Assembly: GCA_031308135.1 (NCBI GenBank)
Contig: JAHLJT010003656.1
Span: 72,372,984-72,436,983, forward strand
From: Acheta domesticus
Taxonomy: Eukaryota; Arthropoda; Insecta; Orthoptera; Gryllidae
Direction: 5' to 3'
Length of the DNA: 64,000 bases
In this document: positions 35,288-47,500 of the stretch, piece after piece
Position numbering within the stretch: position 1 is the first letter of the stretch
Layout: each line of letters opens with the position of its first letter
The notes under the pieces: model-generated
Told to the model about the DNA's origin: nothing
Database searches by the model: none
The model's input: the letters and a program-made list of their open reading frames with translations, nothing else
Program-made: the position numbers and the translations under genes

Positions 35288-38279
35288 TTTATTTTACCAC
35301 GAGTTTACGCACATCAAACGCTTTTCTGCTTATGTTCCCTGATCATAATACCGATTAAAATATGTTATTAAAACTCTATTAAAAGATGTAGGGGAGAACA
35401 TCCAGCAATTTGAAAAATATTATTTCAAAAGTGGAAAGAGTTTCATACTGGAACGAACGTTTCTGATCATCTGTGTTACGGAGTGTAGGTGTCAAAAAAT
35501 ATGATAGGACGTCCAAAAAGATGTAATTTTTTAGAATACTGGGTAAGGAATTCATGTTTTTTAGAGATATTCTAAATCTATGTGAAACTAAATTAAAGGA
35601 AAACGGACAGAAATAACTTTCCACAATAAAATTAAATTGGCGGATTATTTTGAGAAAGTTGATTTCGTCCCTAGTACAAAAACGGGATTTTAAAACTCAG
35701 AGGAGGCACCATTTTGGAGTTATACACGAAGGTAATGAGTGTTGCAGTAGACGTGTTGTGGGTTGCAGATACGCAAGCCCTTTCCCCTAATTACTAGAGA
35801 CCGGATTTTTATGCAATTACAAATTTTTTGGCTTTCTACTTACCGTTCTCAAAGTTTTAATCTTGGCGAATCATAGCCCTTGTAACACAATATCGAATTT
35901 TTTTGTTACATACTTTTACATATTTAGTACTATATTACATATTTTGCTATTTTCACAAGATATTTTCTTATTTTATCACTTTTTATATTTAATTCGGTAT
36001 TTTTGTAAAATCAGCATTTTCCCTACATTATTGGAGAAATCTGGGTCTCCAAAGCATCATTAACACCGCGTTTTGTGATCTGTAACCTTAATTTCGGAGA
36101 AAAATTTGCGATCACTGACGTGTAACACTTCGATGAAGATGCTACAATGTATGTTTGCTGGTCGTAGATCTCGCCAGTTTGTGTGATGGCTTCTATTGCG
36201 ATTAGTCCGGCTGATAAACTATGTTCCCGGATTACAATAGATGAAGCTTTTACTACTGACGAAATAGTTGTATGATGCGAAGTGAGCAGTGTTATAAATC
36301 TACTTTCGTATTACATAAATGTATTTTATTATTGGTGTATTTTAATATTACATATTATATCCGATTTTACCTATTTATTAAATATTCTTACTATTTTCAT
36401 TACATATTTATGTACATATTTTGACGTTTAATACTACATATTTTTCCGGACTCTACTACTTATAATTGCGAAATTCTGTTCTTTTCGACTTAAATTTGTT
36501 TGTTGGAGGACTGAAGGTAATTCAGTACTCAAAAGCAGCACAATTACGGGGTTTTGTGATTGCAGAAGAAAAGTGTTGGAGTCTCATTCCCACGTGGGGG
36601 GGGGGGGGGACAGAATTCAAAGAACAAATCTTACAATTAGAAGAAAGTTTATAGAATATGCGAAATGTCGTTCGTAATAGCGCACTTTCTTCAGAAAAAA
36701 CATTTAGTTTAGGTTCTTACTACAAAGATTTCCAATAATAGTATGTGGCCAGAAAGAAAGCATTGAGATATGAATTGCTACAAAGTATTTCAAGATTACT
36801 TCCTTCTTCGGTTCAGAATTTTGTTAAGCTACATTGCATTCATAGATGGTGGCAAGGGAAACTCGCATTATTTAGTCGTAAAAATCATAAATTTTGGAAG
36901 AACAATTACATTTGATGGGTTTAATGGCGTGTTCAATCAATAATGAACGGGGGGAAAAGTGCGCAGTATATCAAAAAGAAAATTCTCAATGGTCTGGAAT
37001 TATGGACCGTAAATTTTAAATAATCTCGACGGCGTAGCGCAAGCGATGGGCTCCGAATACCCTCTAAAACCAAAGTTTGCGAACAGTTTGAGGACAATCA
37101 GTTAAGTAAAAGGAAACATCCGCAATGTAATCTACTCAGCGAGTGCTGGCACACGCCACCGCCCAGGGGGGACCTTTGGACTTCCGAGGGTCTTTGAGTT
37201 TGTCCTACTTGCGCGGCGGTCCTCTTTTCGCTTCCATGACCGCTTGAGCGCGCCTTTGAGAGTCCGGCCCAGTGTAACTGCTCTCAAATCTCCCTTCGGA
37301 ATAAGATGGGCTCCTGGAAGCCTCCCATGTACGCCTTGCTCGGCTGCGGAACAGGCGGGGTTTTCGCCCGGCGAGATTAAGACGTAATTTTAGAGCCTCG
37401 AGGCGAGATCGCAATACAAATTAAATATATAAATAGACACTTCACTTTCTTCTTTAACATTGTCTTTCTGATGCGTTGCTTCATTCTTCGTCTTTCTTTT
37501 CTTCTTCTTCATCTTCTTTTTTATACTTTTTGTCTTTCTTTTCTTCTTCTCTATTTTCTTCTTCTTTTTTAGTATTTCTTCAATTTTTTTTCTCATTTTT
37601 TCCCTTGATTCTAACTTCTTAGATTAGTATTTTCATTTCTCTTTCACTAATTTATTTCACCTTCTTCATGCTTAAGCAGTGTTGCCATACGATATTTTTA
37701 TCCTTTCGCTGGTTAACAAATATACCGGAATAAGTCAATTCCCGTATATCTCAACTTTTGCACTCAATATTTAGAATTGATTACAGCAATTGTACACCAT
37801 TTACAATGGAACAAATTTTCAAAATGACACAATATTTTTCAATACACTTAGTTCATTATAACACCAGCTTTGCACTACCCTCACCTGGGTACCGATGATC
37901 TGGAACCTATGGCCCATCGCATACACAAAATTCTGCACCTATTTACTCAATCATATTCAATCGATCAGTCATATTGGCAACCTTTATTTACCCAACATCA
38001 CAATATAATAAAATACAATATTTATAATAGTTATTACATTTCTAACACGCAAACACTCGTTACTATAAATCAATAAATACCAACGTGTATCAGAATACCC
38101 TTAAAAAGACGTTGTAAATTAGCGAAAGAAAGAGAAAGAAATGAAATCACTTCACTTTACTGCACCGCATATCATTTTACCTAAATATTAACTGCTCAAT
38201 ACTTTTTAACAGTAAAGTACTCATAATCGTACCTTTCACTTCACTTCATTTCACTTCACTATCACCACACGTTTTCACC
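35288..38279. other. No gene seen; AT-rich with low-complexity patches
   Basis: It contains a run of 14 G at 36596-36609 and a TTC/TTCTTT pyrimidine tract at about 37440-37610 (its complement reads as a Lys-rich frame, not a gene). Repeated 'acatatttt' words lie at 35900-36440, and TTTCACTTCACTTCA-type words at about 38220-38270. No supported gene. Confidence 0.5.
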
Positions 38280-38725
38280 CTATTGACTAATTTCATATTT
38301 TCTCCTAAAACCTCGCGCTGAGCAAGGAAAGGGCTCAAAAACTGCCACAGGCAAATCGTTCCAATTTACTATTGTTCTGTTTACAAAGGAGAATTTGCCT
38401 ACGTCCGTTCTTTGTATTATTATTATAATTTTATATTTGTGATCAAATATATTTAAGTAATTTGGTTTATCTAGCCTTCCCCTAATTTCCTTCCATGCAG
38501 AGCAACCAATGTAAGATTTATACAGTGCGCAAAGACGTGCCTTTTTTCTCCGATGTTCTAATGATTCCCAATGCGCAGGTATACTCCTCCGAAATGAGTA
38601 TTTTATCGCAATGTTTTGTATTCTTTCCAAGCTCTTTTTAAGTACTATTCTGTACGGATCCCAACAACTAGCACCGTATTCCATTACTGGCCTAACAAGC
38701 GAGGTATACATAGGAACACGCTAAC
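38280..38725 (-). pseudogene. C-terminal remnant of a jockey/CR1-type non-LTR retrotransposon RT
   Basis: The minus frame from 38711 reads LVRPVMEYGASCWDPYR, then LERIQNIAIKYSF, ARLCALYKSYIG, AWKEIRGRL, QRTDVGKFSFVNRTI and NWNDLPVAVF, ending at a stop at 38280. The series 'VRP.(L/M)EY...WDP', 'RIQN', 'WN.LP' is the conserved region after the reverse-transcriptase core in jockey- and CR1-like elements. The finger, palm and YXDD motifs are absent, so it is 5'-truncated at about 38725. The frame is uninterrupted, with a small Ile-rich insertion. It is antisense-neutral: the same strand as the host gene. Confidence 0.85.
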
Positions 38726-39589
38726 CCGCGAGTTATATTGCAGGAAAGAAAACTAAAACATTTATTGGATTGGGACGTGGAAATATTATGATCTACGACG
38801 CTGGGAATATTCTGATCTATAACTTTGTCTGTAGAATTAATTTTGAGAAAAATTGTCAATTACTGAGGAAGATGATGAATTTTAATGCCAAAGTAACTTT
38901 GATAGAATTATTTTCCCTAGCAACTGTGCCAACAACGTTATTCAGAGACTATTCTATCATTCATTCAATGCCACAAAGCACATTAACTGCCGAAAAATAC
39001 GTAAAACGATCAGTGTGTAATATTATTGGTTTTATCAAATTATTGTTACATATCTGTAAAACATTTATAAAGAGTACGATCATGTAATTCAACCTCATGG
39101 GACCACGGCTTGAGGTAGGTACGTGGCCCTAAAGCTGTACCCAAGTACGTGGACACTAAAGGAGTAGGTTCGAAACCCCATAAGGCATGAACATTTTAAA
39201 ATGTATTCTGGTGTAGGACCATTCCCAGTTCCTCGTGTGTTACATTTGAGGTTAGGCAAAATACGTTAAATTTAGTCTTTAATTTGCCAAAATAATTTCT
39301 AAATAAGTATTTAAATACATACTAAACTAGTGGTGCTACAGAATGGCACAGACTTCCCCGTATTAGTTTTCTATTTCCTTGAGTCTTCCCTAGCAATTCG
39401 GAATTGCCACATTGCCACAATTCTTTCTTGCCAGCTGTCATCTGTCACAGATAAAGCACATTTTTTTTGTCATTTTCTTAATTTTTCGGTTTCCTATTGG
39501 TAGAACGGAAATATTAATTTTAGAATATTAGAGAACACAACAATCTATTCATAAATGGCAATTTTCTTTTAAAAATTATGAGCCGTTTA
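38726..39589. other. No gene seen
   Basis: AT-rich. Near 39165-39180 'gtaggttcgaaacccc' resembles a box B, but no box A is convincing. Confidence 0.5.
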
Positions 39590-40550
39590 AGAGAAAATAG
39601 CATTTAATGGAGAAATGGAGAAAAAGCGTTACTAAAAATGCGAAGTGTAAAGATCTTTTTCACAGAAAATTTTTGAGTTTTCAAAACACTTTGTTTGGAG
39701 TTGTTTGAAGCACTTACACTCACAAATATAATAATGTTTACAAATTGCTGATAATGTGCGTACTAAAGATGTGAGAGATCTTTCAAAAAAATTACATTTT
39801 ATGTAATTTTTGAAAAAACAAAAAATAATTCAAACTTAACGTCATATTAAAGAGTGTAATTATCACTATCCACTACAAAAGTTTGAAGAAAAAATTTCCA
39901 GTCATATTTGAGAAAATGGCGTTTGAGCGTTTCTGAAAATGCGGAATTTTGAGCTACTTTTTACAGAAAACGGTTGTATTTTCGAGAAACTTTACTTGAC
40001 ATTATATAAAGCACAAGTTCTCGTAAATATAATACCGTGAAAAAATCGCCGATAATCTAAATATTAACGACGTGAGAGACAAGTCAAAAAAATTACGTTT
40101 TTCCAATTTTTGAAAAAACAAAAGAATAGAACAATATGGCGTTTTTGTCATCTCATTAAATACATTAGACACTATATCCACCGAAAGTTTAAAGAAAAAA
40201 ATTGAGCCGTTTTTGAGAAAATATAGTTTTTGTAATTTTTTAAAATTGCACATATATTGTGCGAAAACTACAAAAATTTTCAAAACAATGTACATGGCCT
40301 CAAACAAAGAACTTACAATGGGGAACACATTTTATTGGAAGGAAAAATCTCTATCTTCAATTTTGTAGTTGGAGAAAGACGCCGAAAAAAATCAAACTTT
40401 CACAATTTTCGAAAATTCAGAGTTATCCGTGAAAATCGAACCTATGTCATGTTAATAAGTGTGTTTTACTCTATTCATACAAGAAATTTAGAAAAAAAAA
40501 TTGGCGCCGTACGTATACGGGAAAGTAAAAATGCATTAAGTTTTGATTAG
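39590..40550 (+). repeat. R1 repeats in tandem (three diverged ~310-bp units)
   Basis: Three successive units share the same order of landmarks: 'gagaaaat(a/g)gc', a segment with 'ttttcgagaaac' or 'ttttcaaaacac', 'gtgagagatc' or 'cgtgagagac', 'tttttgaaaaaacaaaa' and 'gaagaaaaaa'. The units start near 39590, 39910 and 40216. The third is the R1 copy that matches 1-330. Tandem arrangement plus dispersed single copies is how a satellite-derived or rolling-circle-type repeat would look. Confidence 0.6.
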
Positions 40551-41243
40551 CAAAATACGTACGTATATAAAAAACTTGAAAATCTCAAAATAAATACAAT
40601 TGTATATCTCTTTTATAGAAAACAATAAATTTTAATTGTCAATTACAATAAATGAAATTGACAGACATTCATATTTCTGAAAAATAAATAACTATAATAT
40701 ACGTATGTAATAAATCGTAAATATTCAGCCATACCTGGGTTAATTGTTCCCTAAACTTAGGAGCGAAAGCAAAAATAAGCTTCACCCATTTTATTTTTAT
40801 TGAAGTATTTTAAGTATTTTTTAAATACATCATTTTACGTATTTAAATATATTTCCAGAAAACCTCAAAAACCACAAAAAACAAAAAAAGTCAGATACAA
40901 AAGTATTTAAAATACGTATTTTAAATACAAGTATTTAAATACTGTCCCACCCTGGTTACATCTTTAGTCTTTCCACAATCCCTTCGCCATACAGGACACT
41001 GAGTGCAAGATGTGTGTAAAACCCGTGTTTAAATGAAGAACTGTATCCTTATACCAAGAGCAATAGCATAGCAAACGAGATGGGTTCCAAGGGATACCAC
41101 GAGAAAGTATGTAAATTACAAGGCCAAGATAGACCATTGCATCGTTTGGGGAACGCGAAGGTGCTCTTTTCGGGCAATGCGCCCAAAGGAGCGATAGGTA
41201 CCGCGAGAAAATTTGACAAGTCTTTTAGGCGCCAAAAACAGTT
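40551..41243. other. No gene seen; AT-rich palindromic patch
   Basis: At 40800-40955 'gtatttaaatac'-type words recur and end in 'actgtcccaccctgg', which resembles a transposon terminus. No partner end was found. Confidence 0.45.
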
Positions 41244-41730
41244 GGAAAGAGAGCGGGGAAAATGAAAAAGCTAACCAAGATTCCAGAGAATATGAAACGA
41301 GAAATTTCGTGCCATTCTGTTGCAGCATTAGTTATTTTTAGTTCCTTGCCTACTACTACTTGCGTAGTGAAGGAAAGTATTCTAATGCTGCAACCATTAG
41401 TGGAGATTTTCTGCCAGAAAAACTCATAATGTGGGGCTCTGATAAAAAATTATAAATCTTGTTTCTATATTATGAATTTATTTCTTGGTACACGTAGAAT
41501 GTTTTGTGGGTCCTCGATACCAAAAAATTGATTTACGACAAAACGTTTGTCTCCGGTCAACGGTAGCGCCTACACCGTTCACACGATTTTTCATTTTTTT
41601 CGGCGTCTTCCTACTATTACAATATTAAGGGTAGATATCTTTTCCTTAATAAATCTGTTTTTCAGACAGATTTTTAAATAAGGCCATGTACAATTTTCCG
41701 AGAATATCGGCAGTTTTCGCATAAATTTGC
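41244..41730 (-). repeat. R1-related repeat copy (minus orientation)
   Basis: It parallels 15150-15800: 'tttgtgggtcctcgatacca', 'aaaaaattgattta', a one-unit seed 'gtttgtctccgg' and 'ttttcggcgtcttcctacta' followed by 'gatatcttttccttaat'. The complement gives the R1 core. Confidence 0.6.
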
Positions 41731-41759
41731 GTAAAATAAGGCATTTTTGAAACAAATAT

Positions 41760-41838
41760 TTTCCCAAAACGGCTCCAACGGGTGCACTTATTTACAAGTC
41801 CTGTGCCTCCATAGATGTATTTCTCTGAAGTGAAAATG
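41760..41838 (+). repeat. Repeat family R5, copy 1 left part (interrupted by Tc1-like element)
   Basis: 'gtgcacttatttacaagtcc' then 'tgaagtgaaaat' matches 43691-43755 ('atgcacttatttacaactcc' then 'tgaagtgaaaatata'). The match breaks exactly at the left end of the Tc1-like element and resumes at 43004. Confidence 0.7.
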
Positions 41839-43003
41839 CACTGCTGTTTGTGAAAACTGCAACACTTAAAAGGAATGGTCGGAATCACTTAAAAATCGGT
41901 AGATTTGCAGAATAGTGTCTTCAAATTTGCATAGAGATAGCGTGCACATTGGCCTAGCAGAGCTCTCCTGCCAGATGACAAAGATGTTTGACAGGTCAGG
42001 TCAGTGTTACGCCACACCTAGTCGGTGTAGAGCCGTACAACGATGTGAAAACGTGCAAGCAAGTGTCAACATGTCTCTTCGACTCCAAAGAACGCTCTAT
42101 CAGCATATGAGTTCGAACGGGGCAGAATGATCGGTCTCCGAGAAGCGAGATTGTCATACCGTGACATTGCGGCTCGAACGGGCTGCGCTGCTACAACAGT
42201 GATGCGTGTCTGGAATCCATGGGTAGGGGAGGGTCGTATACAGCGACGGGCATGTACAGGACCATACAATGTGACCAAAGGGCGAGTTAACCGCCATCTT
42301 CTCCGCATGGCCATAACTGACAGAACCGCGTCGCTCACAGCGTTGGTTCGACTTTAGAGCTCTGTAACGGGTGTGGTCATGTCTGCGTCGACGGTTCGAC
42401 GTCGACTGCCGAGAGTTGGACGGTGGCACGCATACCACTGCGTCGGAATTGAAGCAGGACGGAGTCCTGCTTGAAATTGCGGAGTCCTGCTTGCACCACG
42501 TATGTGTTCAACGCTACTGTGGTGATCGCAACCTGCCATCCGCACAATAGCAGACAAACACCAAATGTAATGGTTTGGGGTGCCATTGGCTACAATATGC
42601 CATCTCGCCTCATATTATTGAGAGCAATCTGAACAGCAGCCGCTACTTTCGGGAGGTTTTAGTGCCTGAGGTACTTCTCCTCCTGCAAGTAGCTCCACCT
42701 GCCATATTTTAGCAGGACAATGCCCGACATCACGTGACGAGGAATGTGCAACCTTTCTGCGGAGAATGACGGGTACCACTGCTTCCTTGGCCCCACGTTC
42801 GCCTGACATGTCGCCCATCGAATGTGTCTAGGATATGATTGTGTGTGCTGGCTTCACACCGTACTCAATTCTCAAGGTCAAAATACAAGTACAGTTCTGA
42901 AATTCTAATCATTTGTATATTGCGATATTCATAATCTGTGGTATCAATTTCATTATAATAGTATGTCTCCTTCATAGTGTTGCAATTTTCACAAACATCA
43001 GTG
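41839..43003 (+). mobile_element. Decayed Tc1-like DNA transposon (1,165 bp)
   Basis: Terminal inverted repeats of about 28 bp (left cactgctgtttgtgaaaact; right complement cactgatgtttgtgaaaatt, both continuing gcaacact) bound the element. The right flank is TA. The left flank is TG where the empty-site homologue at 43680-43910 has TA, so the target duplication is TA with one mutated copy. The element is nested in R5, whose two halves align with the uninterrupted copy. The length is about that of a small Tc1 element with internal deletions. Confidence 0.9.
42117..42835 (+). pseudogene. Tc1-like transposase, inactivated
   Basis: The plus frame from about 42127 reads MIGLREARLSYRDIAARTG, then TTVMRVWNPWVGEGRIQRR and NRHLLRMAITDRTASLTAL. 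This is the paired helix-turn-helix DNA-binding region of Tc1 transposases. After a stop at 42355-42357, frame-scattered fragments follow: SASTVRRRLPRVGRW, VWGAIGYNM-like, QDNARHHVTRN (the usual position of the second catalytic Asp) and SPDMSPIECV. The region around 42440-42560, which should hold the first catalytic Asp, is rearranged and carries duplicated 'ggagtcctgcttg'. Multiple stops and frameshifts make it clearly non-functional. Confidence 0.88.
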
Positions 43004-43165
43004 TATAAATAATGCGTATAGTTATGCAAATTCCCAACACCCTCGCAACATAAAAAAATACTCCTTCGTGTACAGAATTATGTTTCTAGAAGACATCCCA
43101 CAAAATTAATGTACCTTTTTTTCTTTAACTTAGGCAAAAACAAATCTTCATTGCAGAAATAATAC
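43004..43165 (+). repeat. Repeat family R5, copy 1 right part
   Basis: 'aatgcgtatagttatgcaaa' then 'ctccttcgtgtacagaatta' and 'tttaacttaggcaaaaacaa' match 43758-43905 in order. This is the continuation of the copy interrupted by the Tc1-like element. Confidence 0.7.
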
Positions 43166-43403
43166 CCCGTAAGTAACATCCTTGACGCCCCTGATATCTT
43201 GGCATTCTTGGCATTTTTGGCACACCAGACATTATAGGTACCATTTAACAGTATGGTAAATGTAATTTAACACTTATTATGCGTTATATTACATTCCGAC
43301 ACTATCAATTGAAAAGAGCTATGGCCGTTGGCATCAGGGATAGAAAAAGAAAAAAGTCTATCAGAAAGTCAGTTACACGGTATGATTTTTTGAACGACGA
43401 AAT

Positions 43404-43690
43404 GCTTCTGTTGTGTATGTAGGGGAAGGGGGAGGTTCCCAGAACAATTGGCCGTCGTCGTTTTACTATCCATCTCGGGCATTCAGAAGCTTCGTCGCTG
43501 GGCTGCAATCGCCGAAGCGATGGCTTGTCAACGTTTTTAGTGTTGGGTGGCCGCAAAGCGTGGTTGATCAAAAAAAGGCGTCCGGAAACTTGGCCAATAA
43601 GATTCCAAAAACAAAAGAAGCAAAAGACCCATGTGCCCTTGTCTCTTCCTGACAGCAGAAGACGAATGAAACCACTGTCTCGCTGTGACT
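43404..43690. repeat. Repeat family R4dup, copy 1
   Basis: About 285 bp align with 44302-44588. They include the long shared stretch around 'gcattcagaagcttcgtcgc', 'cgatggcttgtcaacgtttt', 'gaaacttggccaataagatt' and 'cagaagacgaatga'. A minus frame (RRLQPSDEASECPR) is conserved in both copies but has no known homologue, and nucleotide identity is as high as the protein match. Confidence 0.85.
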
Positions 43691-43910
43691 CCAACTGATG
43701 CACTTATTTACAACTCCTGCGCCTAGAGAAACATATTTTGCTGAAGTGAAAATATAAAGAATGCGTGTAAAAGTACAATTAAGCAAATTCATAGCACTCT
43801 TGGGATATAAAAGTTTACTCCTTCGTGTACAGAAATTTGAACTGAAGACATTTCACAAAATAATGTTCCTTTTTCTGTTTAACTTAGACGAAAACAAATG
43901 CCGCTGTTCA
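43680..43910 (+). repeat. Repeat family R5, copy 2 (uninterrupted)
   Basis: This is the empty-site homologue of the Tc1-like insertion: 'gaagtgaaaatataaagaat' spans the target TA. It gives an internal control for the boundaries of the 41839-43003 element. Confidence 0.75.
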
Positions 43911-44301
43911 GTTTCTGGATGATGTATTTGAATAGATTTTGCAATCCTATGAAAACCGTGGAAAAATCATACAATTTTGTAAAGAATCTGAAATCTATAA
44001 TGCTACCTGATCATGTCTCTATACATCCCCGTTGTAAAGTTTCTTGTTTAAAGACTGTGTATTAATTGTAGCTGTATACTTTTTCTCACTTTGTCCATAT
44101 ATTATTGTTGTTGTTATTATTATTATTTCATGTATTCTACCACTAATTATTGCTATTAATCTAAGTCAAAACTATAGCATTATTGTAAATATAACAATTA
44201 TGTTAACATAACGGTACACTACTACTTCTGTAACTAAATGTAAAATGCAATTGTCGCAAATGAACAGCAATGTCTATGCAATAATAAATAAACTAAAAGA
44301 A

Positions 44302-44588
44302 TACTGCTGTTGTGTACGTATAGGAAAGGAGAACCGTTGGCGGTAGGGGTCGGCGTTGTCTTAGTATCAATCTTGGGCATTCAGAAGCTTCGTCGCTGGG
44401 CTGCAATCGCCGAAGCGATGGCTTGTCAACGTTTTTAGTGTTGTGTGGCCGCGGAGCGTGGTTGATCGAAGAGACAGCGGCCGGAAACTTGGCCAATAAG
44501 ATTCCAAAAACAAAGAAGCAAAAGACCCTTCTGCCCTACTCTCTTCCTGACAGTTCAGAAGACGAATGAAGCCACTGTCTCGCTATGA
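44302..44588. repeat. Repeat family R4dup, copy 2
   Basis: Direct repeat of 43404-43690, about 900 bp away, with scattered substitutions and small indels. It follows an AT-rich stretch (43911-44301) with short TTG/TTA words at 44101-44127. Confidence 0.85.
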
Positions 44589-47500
44589 CATGTTGGCCAA
44601 TCAAAAGGGAGGCGATCTCTCGCGCTGCCATAGAAACCGCGCTGCATTGCGAAAGCTTATAAACCAGAGAGTGATGCCGTTCTTTGTACTGGAAAAGTGG
44701 CGACGAGAACTACCAGCTGTAAAGCGCATTCATCACCGGCACACGCGCGATTTCATCGATTTCTCGTTGTTGTTTGGGAAGATAAAAGAAGGCGTTTTGC
44801 TTTGTGGTTTTGAGTACAGATGAAGTTCGTTTATCTTCTACATCTCGAACTGTTCAGTTTGCAATTAGCTTTAGTGCACATAAATAATTTCTGAAAGGAA
44901 GCGGAGACTACAACTCACATTTCATTAATAATATTGAATCTGTTATGTTGCTAAATTATATTTGTGTTAGTAACCCCTTTTTAGTTTGAAAATACAAAGC
45001 AAGATGATAATTCGGAATTATTGGTGAATTTCAGGATACTATGAACATATACCTTGGATTATCCTCGAACAACATTCAAGACATTAAACGCAAACAAACT
45101 ATTTAATCTTTCCGTATGGGGGAAGTTTGGAATGTTAATCCAAGAAAAATCGTAGTAATATGGAAGTAAGATGAGGCATGCTCTTCATTTTGTTCCCAGA
45201 GTTGAGTTCTGCAGTCGTGAAGCAGCGACTCTTTCATTACTTTTGAGAACAAAGAAAAGAAGGTTTGTAACTTGTCGAGAGACGGTTTTGTCGTTTTCGT
45301 ATCTTATGCGTACAATCGACTTTGGCAATGTTCCAATTGACCAAATAGTTTTTTGAGCACAGTGATTGGCCGCTGTCTGAAATTGTAAAGTATCGTTCCT
45401 CTTCCCACAACTCGGACCTGTTTCTTTCTTCAGTTTTTTTTCTCAGCTTAAACATGTTTCTGGTTAGTCAGCATCTACCAAGATGTTTTTTTATTTTAAC
45501 GACCGTAGAAATTTCGACCATGGAAAACGTAAAAATTAAAAGATATCGTCTCCGAAAGAATCACTTAAAAGACACCATATAAAAGGACGTGCATACAATC
45601 CGTTAATTCATAATATACTCCAGTTTAAAAGGGGAAAGAGGTGAGAGTTGGGTTGGGTGTGAGAGGCTGCGAAATTTCCATTGAAATCGATACCATGATG
45701 GAAATAACACCACTTGAACCCATCATTATTATTACTATGATTATTATTACTATAAATTAATGAGATCATTATTTGGTCTTTAAACGTATGAATACTCTTA
45801 CTAGTAGGAGCTAAAATGCTGCTAATCAAAACCATCCAAAATGTTTTACAGAATCTAGCACGCATATTCTGCATGCAGTGCATTACTCTACAACAAATTA
45901 AATATGTTATAAAAACAGTCTTCTTGAATACTTAAATAACTTTAATATGTACGGACACACACTAAAACAGTTTTTTATATGCCAAGAATGATAAAAAAGT
46001 GTTGATGCATAATGCAACGCATAAATATCAAATATTTAACGGCGGGCTGTATCTTCTTTAGAACTTTGCAGTCCCGTGACGTTAGCTCTGCCGTAAGGGG
46101 TGACGAACTGAGTATGAGAATTGAGTCTGGACGCGTCGTTAGAATAGGCAAAATAATTCAAATTAAAATCTGTATTTTTATGCCAAAATGGAAACTATTT
46201 TATAGTTTTTGTACTTTTTTTTTCAAGATCTGGGCATCTGATGAAACCAGACGTCTCTCCCACTGCCTGAGGTTGCAGTTTTCTCTCAATTTCTATGCGC
46301 ATTTAGTTTCAGCGGAATTTAGATGTTTTAGAATTTTTCTGGTACTTAAGGAGACCATAAACCTCTCTCACTTAGTCCAAGGTTGCGTAGTTTTCTTTCG
46401 ATTTCTGTGAGTATTGGAAATTAGTAATATAGATGCTGGCACATGGGGTGAATTATTGTTCTTGTTAAAGAACCATTGCACGAGGATTACAAGGTGTTCA
46501 TATTTGTCTCCATATTGATTTGTAATGCAAAGAAATTTGAGATTGATCACAAACTGACATATTATTTACAGTTCTTAATTCAAGGAAACATTTACAATTT
46601 TTCATTGTGATTGGATGAAGTATAGAAATAGTATACTTTCCGTAAAATACGGGATCGCACTATTTTACCGAGACCAATCCCGTTGTCTCGGAACACTTTG
46701 TAAGGACCTCAATATATTCCTTGTATTGATTATTCCCGGTTTTGGCTATTGGGTGTCAAGACTGACGTGAACCATGTGCTCTACATACATGTCTTCGGAA
46801 GTCAACAGAAAACGCATATAGTGATTTTTTAAGAGGTGATAGTTTTGTTTTCTTCGGAGCAAGATGAGGATAAACAATTACTTGGGCGTGAGAAGTCAAG
46901 GGCATCTGATAAATATTGCAGAGTAGTGGGGTCGTTATATGAATTTCACGAAATGATAGTTTTAATGTAAAATGTGAAGTTTAAAGTTGCTAGATTGACT
47001 GCGTAATTAAAACAAGTAATTTTAGAGTAATTAATTTAACGAGGTAAAATAAAACGAGAGATAATTGAAAGAATTCGTGGTTCATCAAGACGAATCCAAT
47101 TCCGAATTGAAAATATTTCACAAAGCGTCTGTGTCTCCAGCGACCAAAACCCAAATTCTTTAAAGTGTAAGTCGTTCTTGCATAATTTTGTTTGAAATCA
47201 AGACAAATAAAAATGGGTTTCCCTTAAAAACGGCTCAAAATTTGTTCGTTAAATTGTTCATTGGATAGTGAGATATACAATTATAAAAATTGTGCAGCTC
47301 TGAATTTTCTAAATGGCAAAAATTACACATATGTGAGGAAACGTGGGTTGTTGTATCATCTCTAGTTTTTCTTGTGTATCTGAGTGAAACTTAGGGTGGT
47401 TTATATACAAACAGTAAGAGAAATCAACTGCCCGTGAGTCGTTATTTTTAATGGAATTTTAAATAGAAAGAGTGTTAAATATTACTTCATTGAAAAATGC

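Noticed and set aside
37390..37596. Lys-rich minus frame
   Set aside because: Low-complexity translation of a pyrimidine tract.
40800..40955. Complete hAT element ending 'actgtcccaccctgg'
   Set aside because: Only one terminus-like sequence was found; no inverted partner or 8-bp duplication.
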